From assembly GCF_004028635.1 (NCBI RefSeq), contig NZ_RQJW01000015.1, positions 62,001 to 126,000 of the forward strand: a DNA stretch of 64,000 bases. Direction: 5' to 3'. The notes under the pieces were generated by a model. That model did no database searches. It saw only the letters and a list, made by a program, of their open reading frames with translations, and was not told the DNA's origin. The stretch comes from Streptomyces cyaneus (GTDB lineage: Bacteria > Actinomycetota > Actinomycetes > Streptomycetales > Streptomycetaceae). The translations under genes were made by a program, and so were the position numbers. Shown piece after piece: positions 1 through 7,147 of the stretch; the stretch's first letter is position 1, and every line of letters begins with the position of its first letter.

Positions 1-1
1 C

Positions 2-508
2 CTCGGCCAGATCGGACGGCAGGTCGCCCGCCGCGCGGCCGCCTTCGACATGAACGTCGTCTACGCCGGACGACGCCGACTGCCGCCCGAGACGGAGACC
101 GAGTTCGGTGGTGCCCGCCACGTCCCGCTCGACGAACTGCTGCGCACCTCCGACTACGTCTCCCTGCACGCCCCGCTCACCGACGAGACCCGGAACCTGC
201 TGAACGCCGAGCGGCTGGCACTCCTCAAACCGTCGGCATTCGTGATCAACACAGCGCGGGGCGCCCTGATCGACCAGGACGCCCTCGCGGACGCACTGGA
301 GAAGGGCGCCCTGGCCGGCGCGGGCATCGACGTCTTCGACCCCGAACCGCCCACCCCGGCACTGCGCCTGCTCCGCGCCCCGAACGTGGTGCTCTCCCCG
401 CACGCGGGTGGCGTCACCCGCGAGACCCTCGTCCGCATCGCCCTGGCCGCCGTCCAGAACGTGACCGCGTTCCTGTCGGGCGGGGCACCGCAGGATGTCG
501 TGAACTAG
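2..508 (+). CDS. D-2-hydroxyacid dehydrogenase, C-terminal part (5' end outside window)
   Basis: Truncated by the window edge. The frame is open from base 2 and begins inside the Rossmann fold: the first residues, LGQIGRQVARRAAAFDM, contain the G-x-I-G part of the NAD-binding glycine motif. The family's catalytic residues follow: Arg in INTARGALID, Glu in DVFDPEPP and His in LSPHAGG. Enzymes of this family (phosphoglycerate dehydrogenase, glyoxylate/hydroxypyruvate reductase and relatives) reduce 2-keto acids or oxidise D-2-hydroxy acids with NAD(P). No ACT domain follows the catalytic core, so a short phosphoglycerate-dehydrogenase-like or generic hydroxyacid dehydrogenase is likely. The substrate cannot be told. 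The next gene is convergent, and the 250 bases between them show nothing notable. Confidence 0.9.
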   Translation, partial: LGQIGRQVARRAAAFDMNVVYAGRRRLPPETETEFGGARHVPLDELLRTSDYVSLHAPLTDETRNLLNAERLALLKPSAFVINTARGALIDQDALADALEKGALAGAGIDVFDPEPPTPALRLLRAPNVVLSPHAGGVTRETLVRIALAAVQNVTAFLSGGAPQDVVN

Positions 509-760
509 GGCGGGGCCCCCGGCCGGTGGGCGGGACGGCGGGTCTCTCGGGCGCCGCGGCCCGGATCGGCCCAGCTCGGCGGCGCCGGGCCCCTTCGGAT
601 CGGCCCGACGCCACAACCTGCGCGGCTTGACCGCTCGACGGCCCGACGGCCGGACCGAGGCGAGGCCCGCAGTTCGAGCTCGTCCCGCCCGTCACCCCGG
701 CGGAATCCGGTGGGCGCCGCCTGCCGGGTCGCCACCCCGCCTATCCGGTCGCCGGCACGC

Positions 761-2377
761 CTACGCCTCCTCCTCCGCCAACCGCACCGCCCGAGCCCCC
801 GGCGTCTCGGTCTCCGCGCTCGACAGCGAGCCCGGGTTCGCCGACGCCACGGGGTCGGTCAGCCAGCGCTGTTCGTCGGAGCCGTCGCGGACCTTGACGA
901 CGATGTCGGCGCCCGCGTCCGCCGTGGTGAACGTGAGGGCGAGCTGCTCGTCCCAGCGGGGCAGCAACTCGCCCTGCACGGTGAGGTCGTAACGCACGTC
1001 GTCGGCCCGCTTCGAGTCGTCGTCGGCGCACTTGCCGAGGATCACCACGCCGGCGTCCACGTGCGAGTCCAGACACAGGTCGGGGCCCGCCACGCTGCGC
1101 AGCAGGCCGTCCTTCTCGTACGACCACTGCTGGGTGTCGTCCGAGGAGCACTCGGCCAGCTCGGTGCCGGCCTTGGCCTTCGGCTCGCCGCGGATGTCGA
1201 GGCACAGGTCGGCGTCTGCGTTGCGCAGCCTGGTCTGGCGCGGTGCGTTGGGGAGCTGGGCCGTGCCGGGCGGTGCGGAGGAGACCGCGGGAGGCATCGG
1301 GGATCCGGTGCCGCCGCCGGTGGCGGAGGCGGCCGGGTCGACCCCGTCGTCGTCCGACAGCAGGCCGGCCGCGAGCATGATCGCGATCAGCCCGGCCGAG
1401 GCCACTCCCACTCCGGTGAGCAGCGTCCGCGAGGAGCGCGGTCCGCCAGGAGCCCTGCGGACCTGTGCGGGGATCCGCGGCAGGAGGCGACGTCGTCCGG
1501 CGCCGTGCCGGGCGGAGCCGCGGGTGCGGGGCCCGTCGCCCTGGGTACGGCCGGGTCTGGTGTCCAGATAGCGGCGTGCGCCCCAGCCGAGCACCGCCTC
1601 GGCGATGAGCACCCCCAACCCGCCCTCGAAATGGCTCAGTTGTTCGGCGGCGTTGCGGCAGTAGCGGCACTGAGTCAGATGCTGCTGGACATCGGGCAGC
1701 AGGGCTCCGCCCCGGCGAATCGGGACGTCGAGGAGGCGGTTGTAGAACCGGCAATCCTTCGTCGGCGCGAGTTCCCGATGGGCATGTACACAACCTTCGC
1801 GGAATTTATCACGCGCCTGTTCGAGCGCGGCCGTGGCGGTAACGGTGTCCATGCCCAGCAGACCGGCGGGGACGCTTAACGGCTCGGCCTCGACCTCGGT
1901 GTGCCAGAGCAGGCATCGGGCAAGTCCCGGAAGCGCCTGGAATGACCGATCGGCGAGCTTCCGATTTTCGGGCGTCATGGACTTCGCGGTACGCATACCG
2001 CGACCACCCGCGGGTTTCCCCAGTTCCGGCAGAACACCTGATATTCGGTCCTGTGTCGACCACTGCCGGACCGTGTCCCGGACGGCCACGAGCAGCCGGG
2101 GACGCAGCGCGGCGGCCGGTTCGCCCAGCGCCAGGCGGTCGAGGACCTGGTGGAAGGCGGCGGCGGTGACCATGTCGGCGATGCTCTGCGGGGAGGCGAG
2201 ACAGATCGCGGCGTATTCGTGGACCGGTTGCCAGTGCCGCGCCATGAGCAGCGCGACGGAGGGAGCGGCCTCGCCGTCCGGACGGCCCCGCAGCCGGGCG
2301 GCAAGACCTTCGTCGGATTCCTCGGGAACCCCGCCGGGCGGGGGGTAAGGAGGGCGAGGGGGGTGGGGGGTGGGCAC
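761..2377 (-). CDS. Membrane-anchored sigma-like / zinc anti-sigma / ricin-lectin fusion protein (copy 1)
   Basis: 538 residues from a GTG start with AAGGAA eight bases upstream. Residues about 50-200 resemble ECF sigma regions, including the stretch ALPGLARCLLWHTEVEAEPL that matches the region-4 core of streptomycete sigma factors. H233-x3-C237-x2-C240 is the zinc-binding anti-sigma signature. One membrane segment lies at about 318-340, then a Pro/Thr/Ser-rich linker and a ricin-type beta-trefoil part (about 375-455, with LCLDI and QQWSYEKDGLLRS) that should be extracytoplasmic. A paralogue lies at 17352-19484 with the same architecture and zinc residues at identical positions, which supports both start choices. 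Function is inferred, not known: a one-chain carbohydrate sensor controlling transcription is plausible, but the sigma part may be degenerate. Confidence 0.8.
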   Translation of the reverse strand: MPTPHPPRPPYPPPGGVPEESDEGLAARLRGRPDGEAAPSVALLMARHWQPVHEYAAICLASPQSIADMVTAAAFHQVLDRLALGEPAAALRPRLLVAVRDTVRQWSTQDRISGVLPELGKPAGGRGMRTAKSMTPENRKLADRSFQALPGLARCLLWHTEVEAEPLSVPAGLLGMDTVTATAALEQARDKFREGCVHAHRELAPTKDCRFYNRLLDVPIRRGGALLPDVQQHLTQCRYCRNAAEQLSHFEGGLGVLIAEAVLGWGARRYLDTRPGRTQGDGPRTRGSARHGAGRRRLLPRIPAQVRRAPGGPRSSRTLLTGVGVASAGLIAIMLAAGLLSDDDGVDPAASATGGGTGSPMPPAVSSAPPGTAQLPNAPRQTRLRNADADLCLDIRGEPKAKAGTELAECSSDDTQQWSYEKDGLLRSVAGPDLCLDSHVDAGVVILGKCADDDSKRADDVRYDLTVQGELLPRWDEQLALTFTTADAGADIVVKVRDGSDEQRWLTDPVASANPGSLSSAETETPGARAVRLAEEEA

Positions 2378-2811
2378 TGAACGGATTCCTTCCCACGCGC
2401 ATGGCTCAGAAGTTCCGGTCGCCGAAAAGGAGAGCGGCTTGGTGTGTACCTCTTCGACGTGAGCGCGGGGAGCGCGAATTCACCAACGCCCATCCGCTCC
2501 GGTTCCCCACGGAACGAATGAGCCCCGGCCTTTTCCCACCCCCCACGGGTAGTTCACCCTTGCACAGCACACCAATGGCCAACAAGGCACTTGGGCAACA
2601 TCCGCACCTTTGAAAGAAAGTCAGATACCGCGGCAACTCTCCACAGCTGCGCGAGCTTTCAACATTCCGTGCGCCCCGTGTGAACCCCGCGCACGCGCCG
2701 GAGCGCCCCGCACGCTCCCCGGCGCACGCGCCCGCGTAGTCCACTGGAGCCGGCCCTCTCGGAAGGCCCGCGCGTGGGACGGCGGCTCTCCTGCGCGCCA
2801 CGGGCCGCCGA
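2378..2811. other. Long intergenic region upstream of copy 1
   Basis: No credible gene in either strand; the frames open here are GC-bias shadows. It should hold the promoter of the gene starting at 2377. It is visibly richer in A/T around 2560-2680 than its surroundings. At 2555-2567 lies CACCCTTGCACAG, matched at 12 of 13 bases upstream of the paralogue (19586-19598) in the same orientation. At 2569-2578 lies ACACCAATGG, which resembles half of a palindrome upstream of the paralogue. Confidence 0.5.
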
Positions 2812-2862
2812 CCCCGTTCCTCCCGCCCTCGGTCGGCGGCCCCCGGGGCGGGAGGAACGGGG
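2812..2862. terminator. Perfect 17-bp hairpin terminator
   Basis: CCCCGTTCCTCCCGCCC at 2812-2828 is perfectly repeated in inverse at 2846-2862 around a 17-base loop. It lies 38 bases beyond the stop codon of the toxin gene at 2901, in that gene's direction of transcription. It has no T-run, as is usual for streptomycete terminators. Confidence 0.8.
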
Positions 2863-2900
2863 ACCGCCACGGCAGAGCCCGGACCACCGGGCGGCCGGCC

Positions 2901-3278
2901 TCAGATCTGCCAGGAGCGCAGCCGGTCGGCCGCGCCGTACACATCGACCTTGCCGGAGATCAGATCACGGGCGAGGTCGACGAGGGCGCCGTAGGGCGGG
3001 TCGATGCCGACGCCGCTGACGAACATGTAGGCCACCGCGGACGCGCAGGCGAAGCGGGCGTTGGCCGAGGGCAGCGGCTTGAGCAGGGCGAGGGTATGCA
3101 GCAGCGCGGCGGCCCGCCAGGCCGGGTCGGAGTCGACACCCAGGCGGGGCGGATCCACGCGATGGCGTGCGACGGCGGCGACCAACGCGGAGAAGTCGTT
3201 GATCGTGGGCTGGTCCGGCAGGACCTCTTCGTGTCGCTGGAGCAGCCAGGGCACGTCGATATGGATGACGGGGGCCAT
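2901..3278 (-). CDS. Fic/Doc-family toxin component with degenerate active site
   Basis: 125 residues. The fold resembles phage P1 Doc: MAPVIHIDVPWLL at the start (Doc-like YLSxxxVL region) and a C-terminal helix pair. Doc enzymes phosphorylate EF-Tu through an HPFxxGNKR loop. Here the equivalent stretch reads LLKPLPSANARFACASAVAYMF: the catalytic His is Lys and GNKR is reduced to ANAR. The protein may therefore be inactive, altered in activity, or a relic kept for regulation. It sits three bases after the antitoxin stop codon, forming a two-gene operon, and is followed by a strong hairpin. The call rests on the gene pair and overall pattern; catalytic activity is doubtful. Confidence 0.75.
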   Translation of the reverse strand: MAPVIHIDVPWLLQRHEEVLPDQPTINDFSALVAAVARHRVDPPRLGVDSDPAWRAAALLHTLALLKPLPSANARFACASAVAYMFVSGVGIDPPYGALVDLARDLISGKVDVYGAADRLRSWQI

Positions 3279-3281
3279 CGG

Positions 3282-3527
3282 TCAGGCGGCCTGTCCCGCG
3301 CCCTTGGCGGACGGTTCGTCGTCGGGGAAGGCGGCCGCGAACTCGTCGGCGTGCGACGCGAAGAACCGGCGGAACGCCTCGGCGCCCTCCTGCAGCGCCC
3401 GGTGCCGCGCTATGTCGGCCGCGGCCGCCTCCCGCACGAGCGCCTTCATCGACGTACCGCGTTCCTTGGCGATCTGCCGCAGGTCCTCTAGCTCGCGGTC
3501 GCTGAACTCCACGTTGAGAGCTGGCAT
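3282..3527 (-). CDS. Ribbon-helix-helix type antitoxin
   Basis: 81 residues from ATG at 3527; an in-frame GTG at 3536 is possible but has no ribosome site. The N-terminus MPALNVEFSDRELEDLRQIA, then KERGTSMKALVREAAAADIARHR, is the strand-helix-helix pattern of MetJ/Arc-type antitoxins that bind DNA as dimers. The acidic C-terminal tail (about 55-81) would be the part that wraps the toxin. First gene of the operon with the Doc-like toxin. A promoter-overlapping palindrome upstream (3546-3559) fits autorepression. The cognate relation is inferred from the three-base spacing. Confidence 0.8.
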   Translation of the reverse strand: MPALNVEFSDRELEDLRQIAKERGTSMKALVREAAAADIARHRALQEGAEAFRRFFASHADEFAAAFPDDEPSAKGAGQAA

Positions 3528-3545
3528 GCCCTTCACGGTACCGCT

Positions 3546-3577
3546 CGGGTACTTACCCGTAAATATCTGCAGGTCAA
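3546..3577 (-). promoter_or_regulatory. Toxin-antitoxin promoter with overlapping operator
   Basis: Reading the minus strand, TTGACC (3577-3572) and TAAGTA (3555-3550) are separated by 16 bases and resemble a vegetative promoter. The -10 element lies inside the perfect palindrome CGGGTA-CT-TACCCG at 3546-3559, 19 bases upstream of the antitoxin ATG. A ribbon-helix-helix protein bound there would block the promoter. Confidence 0.5.
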
Positions 3578-3674
3578 GTGTGATGTATGCCGGTACCAGG
3601 GAATGCGGAACGGCAGCTCGGACGCGAGGCGGCGCCCGACGCCATCGAGACGTGGGTCACATTCAACCGTGGGA

Positions 3675-3702
3675 TGTCACATTCCGGCCCCCGCCGGGCC
3701 TC
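3675..3702 (+). promoter_or_regulatory. Candidate ECF41-type promoter of the sigma gene
   Basis: TGTCACA at 3675-3681 matches the -35 motif I recall for ECF41 sigma factors (TGTCACA, about 16 bases, CGTC). Seventeen bases on is CCTC at 3699-3702, a poor match to the -10. It lies 34 bases before the ATG of the ECF41-like gene. GTCACATTC occurs twice, at 3656-3664 and 3676-3684. Confidence 0.45.
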
Positions 3703-3735
3703 GCAGTAGTGAGCGCGCACCGGGAGGCCCACTGC

Positions 3736-4668
3736 ATGTCCGACATCCCCATGACCGTCACCGACGACGCGACCGGCGTCTTCATCGAGCACCGTGAGCT
3801 GATGTTCGGCGTCGTCTACAACATGCTCGGCAGTGTCGCCGACACCGAGGACGTACTGCAGGAGACATGGCTGTCGTGGACGGCGCGCGGCGGAGGCTCG
3901 CCGCTCGACGGGATCGCCAATCCGCGGGCGTATCTCGTGCGGATCGCCGTGAACCACGCGCTGGCGCGGCGGGCCGCGATCAGCCGCCGCCGCGAGACGT
4001 ACGTCGGCCCGTGGCTGCCCGAGCCGCTGGTCGCGGACAGCGAGTACGGCGGCGCCGACGACCCCGCCCTGCGCAGTGAGTCCGTGTCGCTGGCGATGCT
4101 GGTCGTCCTGGAGTCGCTGTCGCCGCTGGAGCGAGCGGTGTTCGTGCTGCACGAGGTGTTCGGGTACGCCCACACGGAGATCGCGGAGATCATCGACCGC
4201 AGCCCGGCGGCCGTACGGCAGCTGGCGCATCGGGCCCGGGAGCATGTGCAGGCGCGGCGGCCGCTGTACGAGGCGCATCCGCGGGTGCGGCGGGAGGCGA
4301 CCGAGCGGTTCGTGCGAGCCGCGGTGGGCGGGGACATCGCCGCGCTGATGGAGATCCTCGCGCCGGACGTGACGGTGTGGACCGACGCCGGCGGCAAGCG
4401 CAAGCGGGCGGGGCTGCGTCCCGTGCACGGCCGGGACAAGGCCGTCCGGCTCCTCGGCTCGTTCGCGCGCAGGGGCGGCGCGGGCGGAGGCCACCTGGAC
4501 CTGCGTCACCGGCGCGTCAACGGCGACGACGCGGCGGTGCTGTTCGAGGGCGAGGAGCCGTACGCCGTCCTGGTCCTCGATCTGACGCCGGACGGCGAGC
4601 AGGTGTCCGGTGTCTACGTCGTGAGCAACCCGGACAAGCTCACGCACGTACGCCGGGAGGAGGCGTGA
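3736..4668 (+). CDS. ECF41-type RNA polymerase sigma factor (SigJ-like)
   Basis: 310 residues. ATG at 3736 with GGGAGG eight bases upstream. Region 2 begins at FIEHRELMFGVVYNMLGSVADTEDVLQETWL; region 4 is LESLSPLERAVFVLHEVFGYAHTEIAEI. The C-terminal third is the SnoaL-like extension typical of ECF41, including DAGGK (family consensus DGGGK) and the closing SNPDKL. In this family the extension takes the place of a separate anti-sigma protein. The stop codon overlaps the GTG of the cytochrome b gene (GTGA), so the two are translationally coupled. ECF41 genes usually neighbour an oxidoreductase or a carboxymuconolactone-decarboxylase-like gene; cytochrome b is an unusual partner. Confidence 0.9.
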   Translation: MSDIPMTVTDDATGVFIEHRELMFGVVYNMLGSVADTEDVLQETWLSWTARGGGSPLDGIANPRAYLVRIAVNHALARRAAISRRRETYVGPWLPEPLVADSEYGGADDPALRSESVSLAMLVVLESLSPLERAVFVLHEVFGYAHTEIAEIIDRSPAAVRQLAHRAREHVQARRPLYEAHPRVRREATERFVRAAVGGDIAALMEILAPDVTVWTDAGGKRKRAGLRPVHGRDKAVRLLGSFARRGGAGGGHLDLRHRRVNGDDAAVLFEGEEPYAVLVLDLTPDGEQVSGVYVVSNPDKLTHVRREEA

Positions 4669-6158
4669 GCGCCCGGGAGCTGCCCGAGCCCGGCAGGGGT
4701 GAGCGGGTCGCGGACTGGTTCGACGGACGGCTCGGCATCCACTCCCTGGGCCGGAAGTACCTGCGCAAGGTCTTCCCGGACCACTGGTCCTTCCTGCTCG
4801 GGGAGATCTGCCTGTACAGCTTCGTCGTGCTGATCCTGACGGGCGTGTACCTCACCCTCTTCTTCCATCCTTCGATGAACGAGGTGACGTACCACGGCAG
4901 TTACCTCCCCCTCAACGGCGTCCGCATGTCCGAGGCGTACGCCTCCACGCTCGACATCAGCTTCGACGTGCGGGGCGGGCTGCTGATGCGGCAGCTGCAC
5001 CACTGGGCGGCACTGGTCTTCGTCGCCGGGATGCTGACGCACATGATGCGGCACTTCTTCACGGGGTCGTTCCGCAAGCCGCGGGAGATCAACTGGCTGT
5101 TCGGCTGGTCCCTGCTGCTCCTCGGCCTCTTCGAGGGCCTGTTCGGCTACTCGCTGCCCGACGATCTGCTGTCGGGGACGGGCCTGCGGTTCGTGAACGG
5201 CGCGCTGCTGTCCGTCCCGATCGTCGGGACGTATCTGTCGATGTTCCTGTTCGGCGGGGAGTTCCCGGGTCATGACGTCGTGGCCCGCTTCTACTCCCTG
5301 CACATCCTGGTGATCCCCGGCATCATGGCGGCGCTGGTCGTGGCGCACGTCCTGCTGGTCGTGTACCACAAGCACACCCAGTTCGCGGGCCCCGGACGCA
5401 CCGAGCGCAATGTCGTCGGCGCCCCGTTCATGCCGGTGTACCTGGCGAAGGCGGGCGGCTCCTTCTTCCTGGTCTTCGGCGCGCTCACGGTCATGGCGGC
5501 GGTGGCGACGATCAACCCGGTCTGGACGTACGGCCCTTACCGCGCGGACCAGGTCTCCACGGGCGCCCAGCCCGACTGGTACCTGGGTTTCGCCGAGGGA
5601 CTGGTCCGCATCATGCCGGGCTGGGAGATCACGCTGTGGGGTCACACCCTCGTGCTCGGCGTGCTGATCCCGGTCGTGGTGTTTCCGCTCCTGCTGGTGT
5701 TCATCGGTGTGTATCCCTTCCTGGAGTCCTGGCTCACGGGCGACAAGCGCGAGCACCACCTCCTCGACCGCCCCCGCAACCGCCCCGTGCGCACCGGGAT
5801 CGGCGCGGCCTGGATCAGCCTCTACCTCATCCTCCTCGCGGGCGGCGGCAACGACATCGTGGCGACCCGGCTCCATCTGTCGATCAACGCGGTGACCTGG
5901 GCCATCCGCATCGCGGCGCTGCTCGTCCCGGTGGCCGTGTTCGTCGTCACCCGCCGCATCTGCCTGGGCCTGCAACTCCGCGACAGGGAGCTGGTGTTGC
6001 ACGGCCGGGAGACGGGCGTGATCAAGCGGCTTCCGCACGGCGAGTACGTCGAGGTGCACCAGCCGCTGGACCAGGCAGCGCTGCACACGCTGACCGCCCA
6101 CCAACGGCCGGGCCAACTCGTGGAGCACGAGCCGCAGAGGAACCAGAGGAACCAGTAG
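4665..6158 (+). CDS. Orphan cytochrome b subunit of a bc-type complex (QcrB paralogue)
   Basis: 497 residues from a GTG at 4665 that overlaps the sigma stop codon, with GGGAGGAGG just upstream. Typical cytochrome b of actinobacterial bcc complexes: multiple membrane helices, haem-ligand histidines in RQLHHWAALVF...MMRHFF and SLHILVIPGI...AHVLLVVYHKH, and PDWY in place of PEWY at the quinol-oxidising site (QPDWYLGF). The cytoplasmic tail is short and hydrophilic. No Rieske protein (qcrA), cytochrome c (qcrC) or oxidase gene lies beside it, so it is not the housekeeping qcrCAB locus. It could swap into the bcc complex under the control of its sigma factor or act alone as a quinol:acceptor membrane haem protein. 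Both ideas are inference. Confidence 0.88.
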   Translation: MSARELPEPGRGERVADWFDGRLGIHSLGRKYLRKVFPDHWSFLLGEICLYSFVVLILTGVYLTLFFHPSMNEVTYHGSYLPLNGVRMSEAYASTLDISFDVRGGLLMRQLHHWAALVFVAGMLTHMMRHFFTGSFRKPREINWLFGWSLLLLGLFEGLFGYSLPDDLLSGTGLRFVNGALLSVPIVGTYLSMFLFGGEFPGHDVVARFYSLHILVIPGIMAALVVAHVLLVVYHKHTQFAGPGRTERNVVGAPFMPVYLAKAGGSFFLVFGALTVMAAVATINPVWTYGPYRADQVSTGAQPDWYLGFAEGLVRIMPGWEITLWGHTLVLGVLIPVVVFPLLLVFIGVYPFLESWLTGDKREHHLLDRPRNRPVRTGIGAAWISLYLILLAGGGNDIVATRLHLSINAVTWAIRIAALLVPVAVFVVTRRICLGLQLRDRELVLHGRETGVIKRLPHGEYVEVHQPLDQAALHTLTAHQRPGQLVEHEPQRNQRNQ

Positions 6159-6306
6159 ATGACCTGCCGCCGAACCCCAGGTGCACGGGCCGTGCATTCC
6201 TGACGTGCCCTACAACCCCCGGTGAGGCCCCACGTGTCACACCCATGCCGGCACACCACCACTCGATCCCGGCACGACAACGGGCCTCACCACCAACGGA
6301 GTTCAC

Positions 6307-7092
6307 GTGCGTATGCGCTTACCGGGCGCTCGACCGACCGCGGTCGCCGTCCTCACCCTGCTCACCAGCGCGGTGGTCGCACCGTCCGCCCACTCGGCGG
6401 ACCACGACTACACGGTGACCCTCACCAGCAGCACCGCGACCACCGACTTCGACCACCGCACGGTCGACCTGACCGGGACCCTGACCCGGCCGGACGGGAC
6501 ACCCGCCGCGGACACCCCGGTCCAGCTCGAACAGTCCGTCCTCTTCAAGACCTGGAACCCGTGGGGCGACCCCATCGACCCGACCGAATGGGAGACCCGC
6601 AGCCTGGGCACCGTCCGCACGGACGCCAACGGACGGTTCACCCTCGAGGACGTCCCGGCGGACCGCTGGGACAGCCGGCCGAGCCCCTATCTCTCCCCCC
6701 GCCACGAGGTGCACTTCCGTGCCATGTACGACACCGATCCCACCGACGGCCAGATGGCGTTCGCGGACACCGCCGTGCGCGTCGAGCCCGTCGCGAGCTC
6801 CCTCACCTACCAGGTCAGCAAGCTCATCGTGCGCCCCGGTGACGCCCTCACCGTGAAGGGCAAGGTCACCTGGCCCGCGGGGCACGGGCCGGTCGCCGGG
6901 ACCCGGGTGTTCCTGCGCCAGTACTTCGAGAGCGAGTACAACGCGCAGACCACCACGGATGCCGCCGGGAACTTCACCATCCGGACCAAGATCCGCGAGG
7001 ACGACCGCGAGTTCGTCGTCTTCTCGGCGCCCAAGGACTACTACCTGACAGGCGTGAGCAAGGACCTCCCCGTCATGAACATCGCCCCGTGA
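6307..7092 (+). CDS. Secreted protein with Ig-like repeats, unknown function
   Basis: 261 residues. GTG at 6307; the second codon pair includes an ATG at 6313 that could also serve. The signal peptide is clear: basic start, hydrophobic AVAVLTLLTSAVVAP, and cleavage near AHS-ADH. The mature part looks like two carboxypeptidase-regulatory/Ig-like beta domains: VDLTGTLTRPDGTPAADTPV...TDANGRFTLEDV (about 50-110) and LTVKGKVTWPAGHGPVAGTRVFL...TDAAGNFTIRTKI (about 170-240). No catalytic motif is seen. It converges on the cellulase gene and shares a terminator with it. An extracellular binding or matrix role is a guess. Confidence 0.75.
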   Translation: MRMRLPGARPTAVAVLTLLTSAVVAPSAHSADHDYTVTLTSSTATTDFDHRTVDLTGTLTRPDGTPAADTPVQLEQSVLFKTWNPWGDPIDPTEWETRSLGTVRTDANGRFTLEDVPADRWDSRPSPYLSPRHEVHFRAMYDTDPTDGQMAFADTAVRVEPVASSLTYQVSKLIVRPGDALTVKGKVTWPAGHGPVAGTRVFLRQYFESEYNAQTTTDAAGNFTIRTKIREDDREFVVFSAPKDYYLTGVSKDLPVMNIAP

Positions 7093-7101
7093 GCCCCCGT
7101 A

Positions 7102-7133
7102 AGCCCGCCGCCGCACCTCCGCGGCGGCGGGCT
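7102..7133. terminator. Bidirectional hairpin terminator
   Basis: AGCCCGCCGCCGC (7102-7114) is perfectly repeated in inverse at 7121-7133 around a six-base loop. It lies between two convergent genes, 10 bases after one stop codon and 15 from the other, so it can serve both. Confidence 0.85.
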
Positions 7134-7147
7134 CGCGCGGTCGCGGT

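Noticed and set aside
741..1879. Long open frames opposite the first lectin-fusion gene
   Set aside because: Arg/Ala/Gly-rich products without domains, produced by high GC at codon position three of the real gene. The same holds for long shadows opposite the GH9, GH2, phosphatase, conservon, EF-Tu and antiporter genes.
3061..3735. In-frame extension upstream of the ECF41 sigma gene
   Set aside because: It runs antisense through the toxin-antitoxin pair and lacks a ribosome site; the ATG at 3736 has GGGAGG at ideal spacing and begins the family's normal N-terminus.
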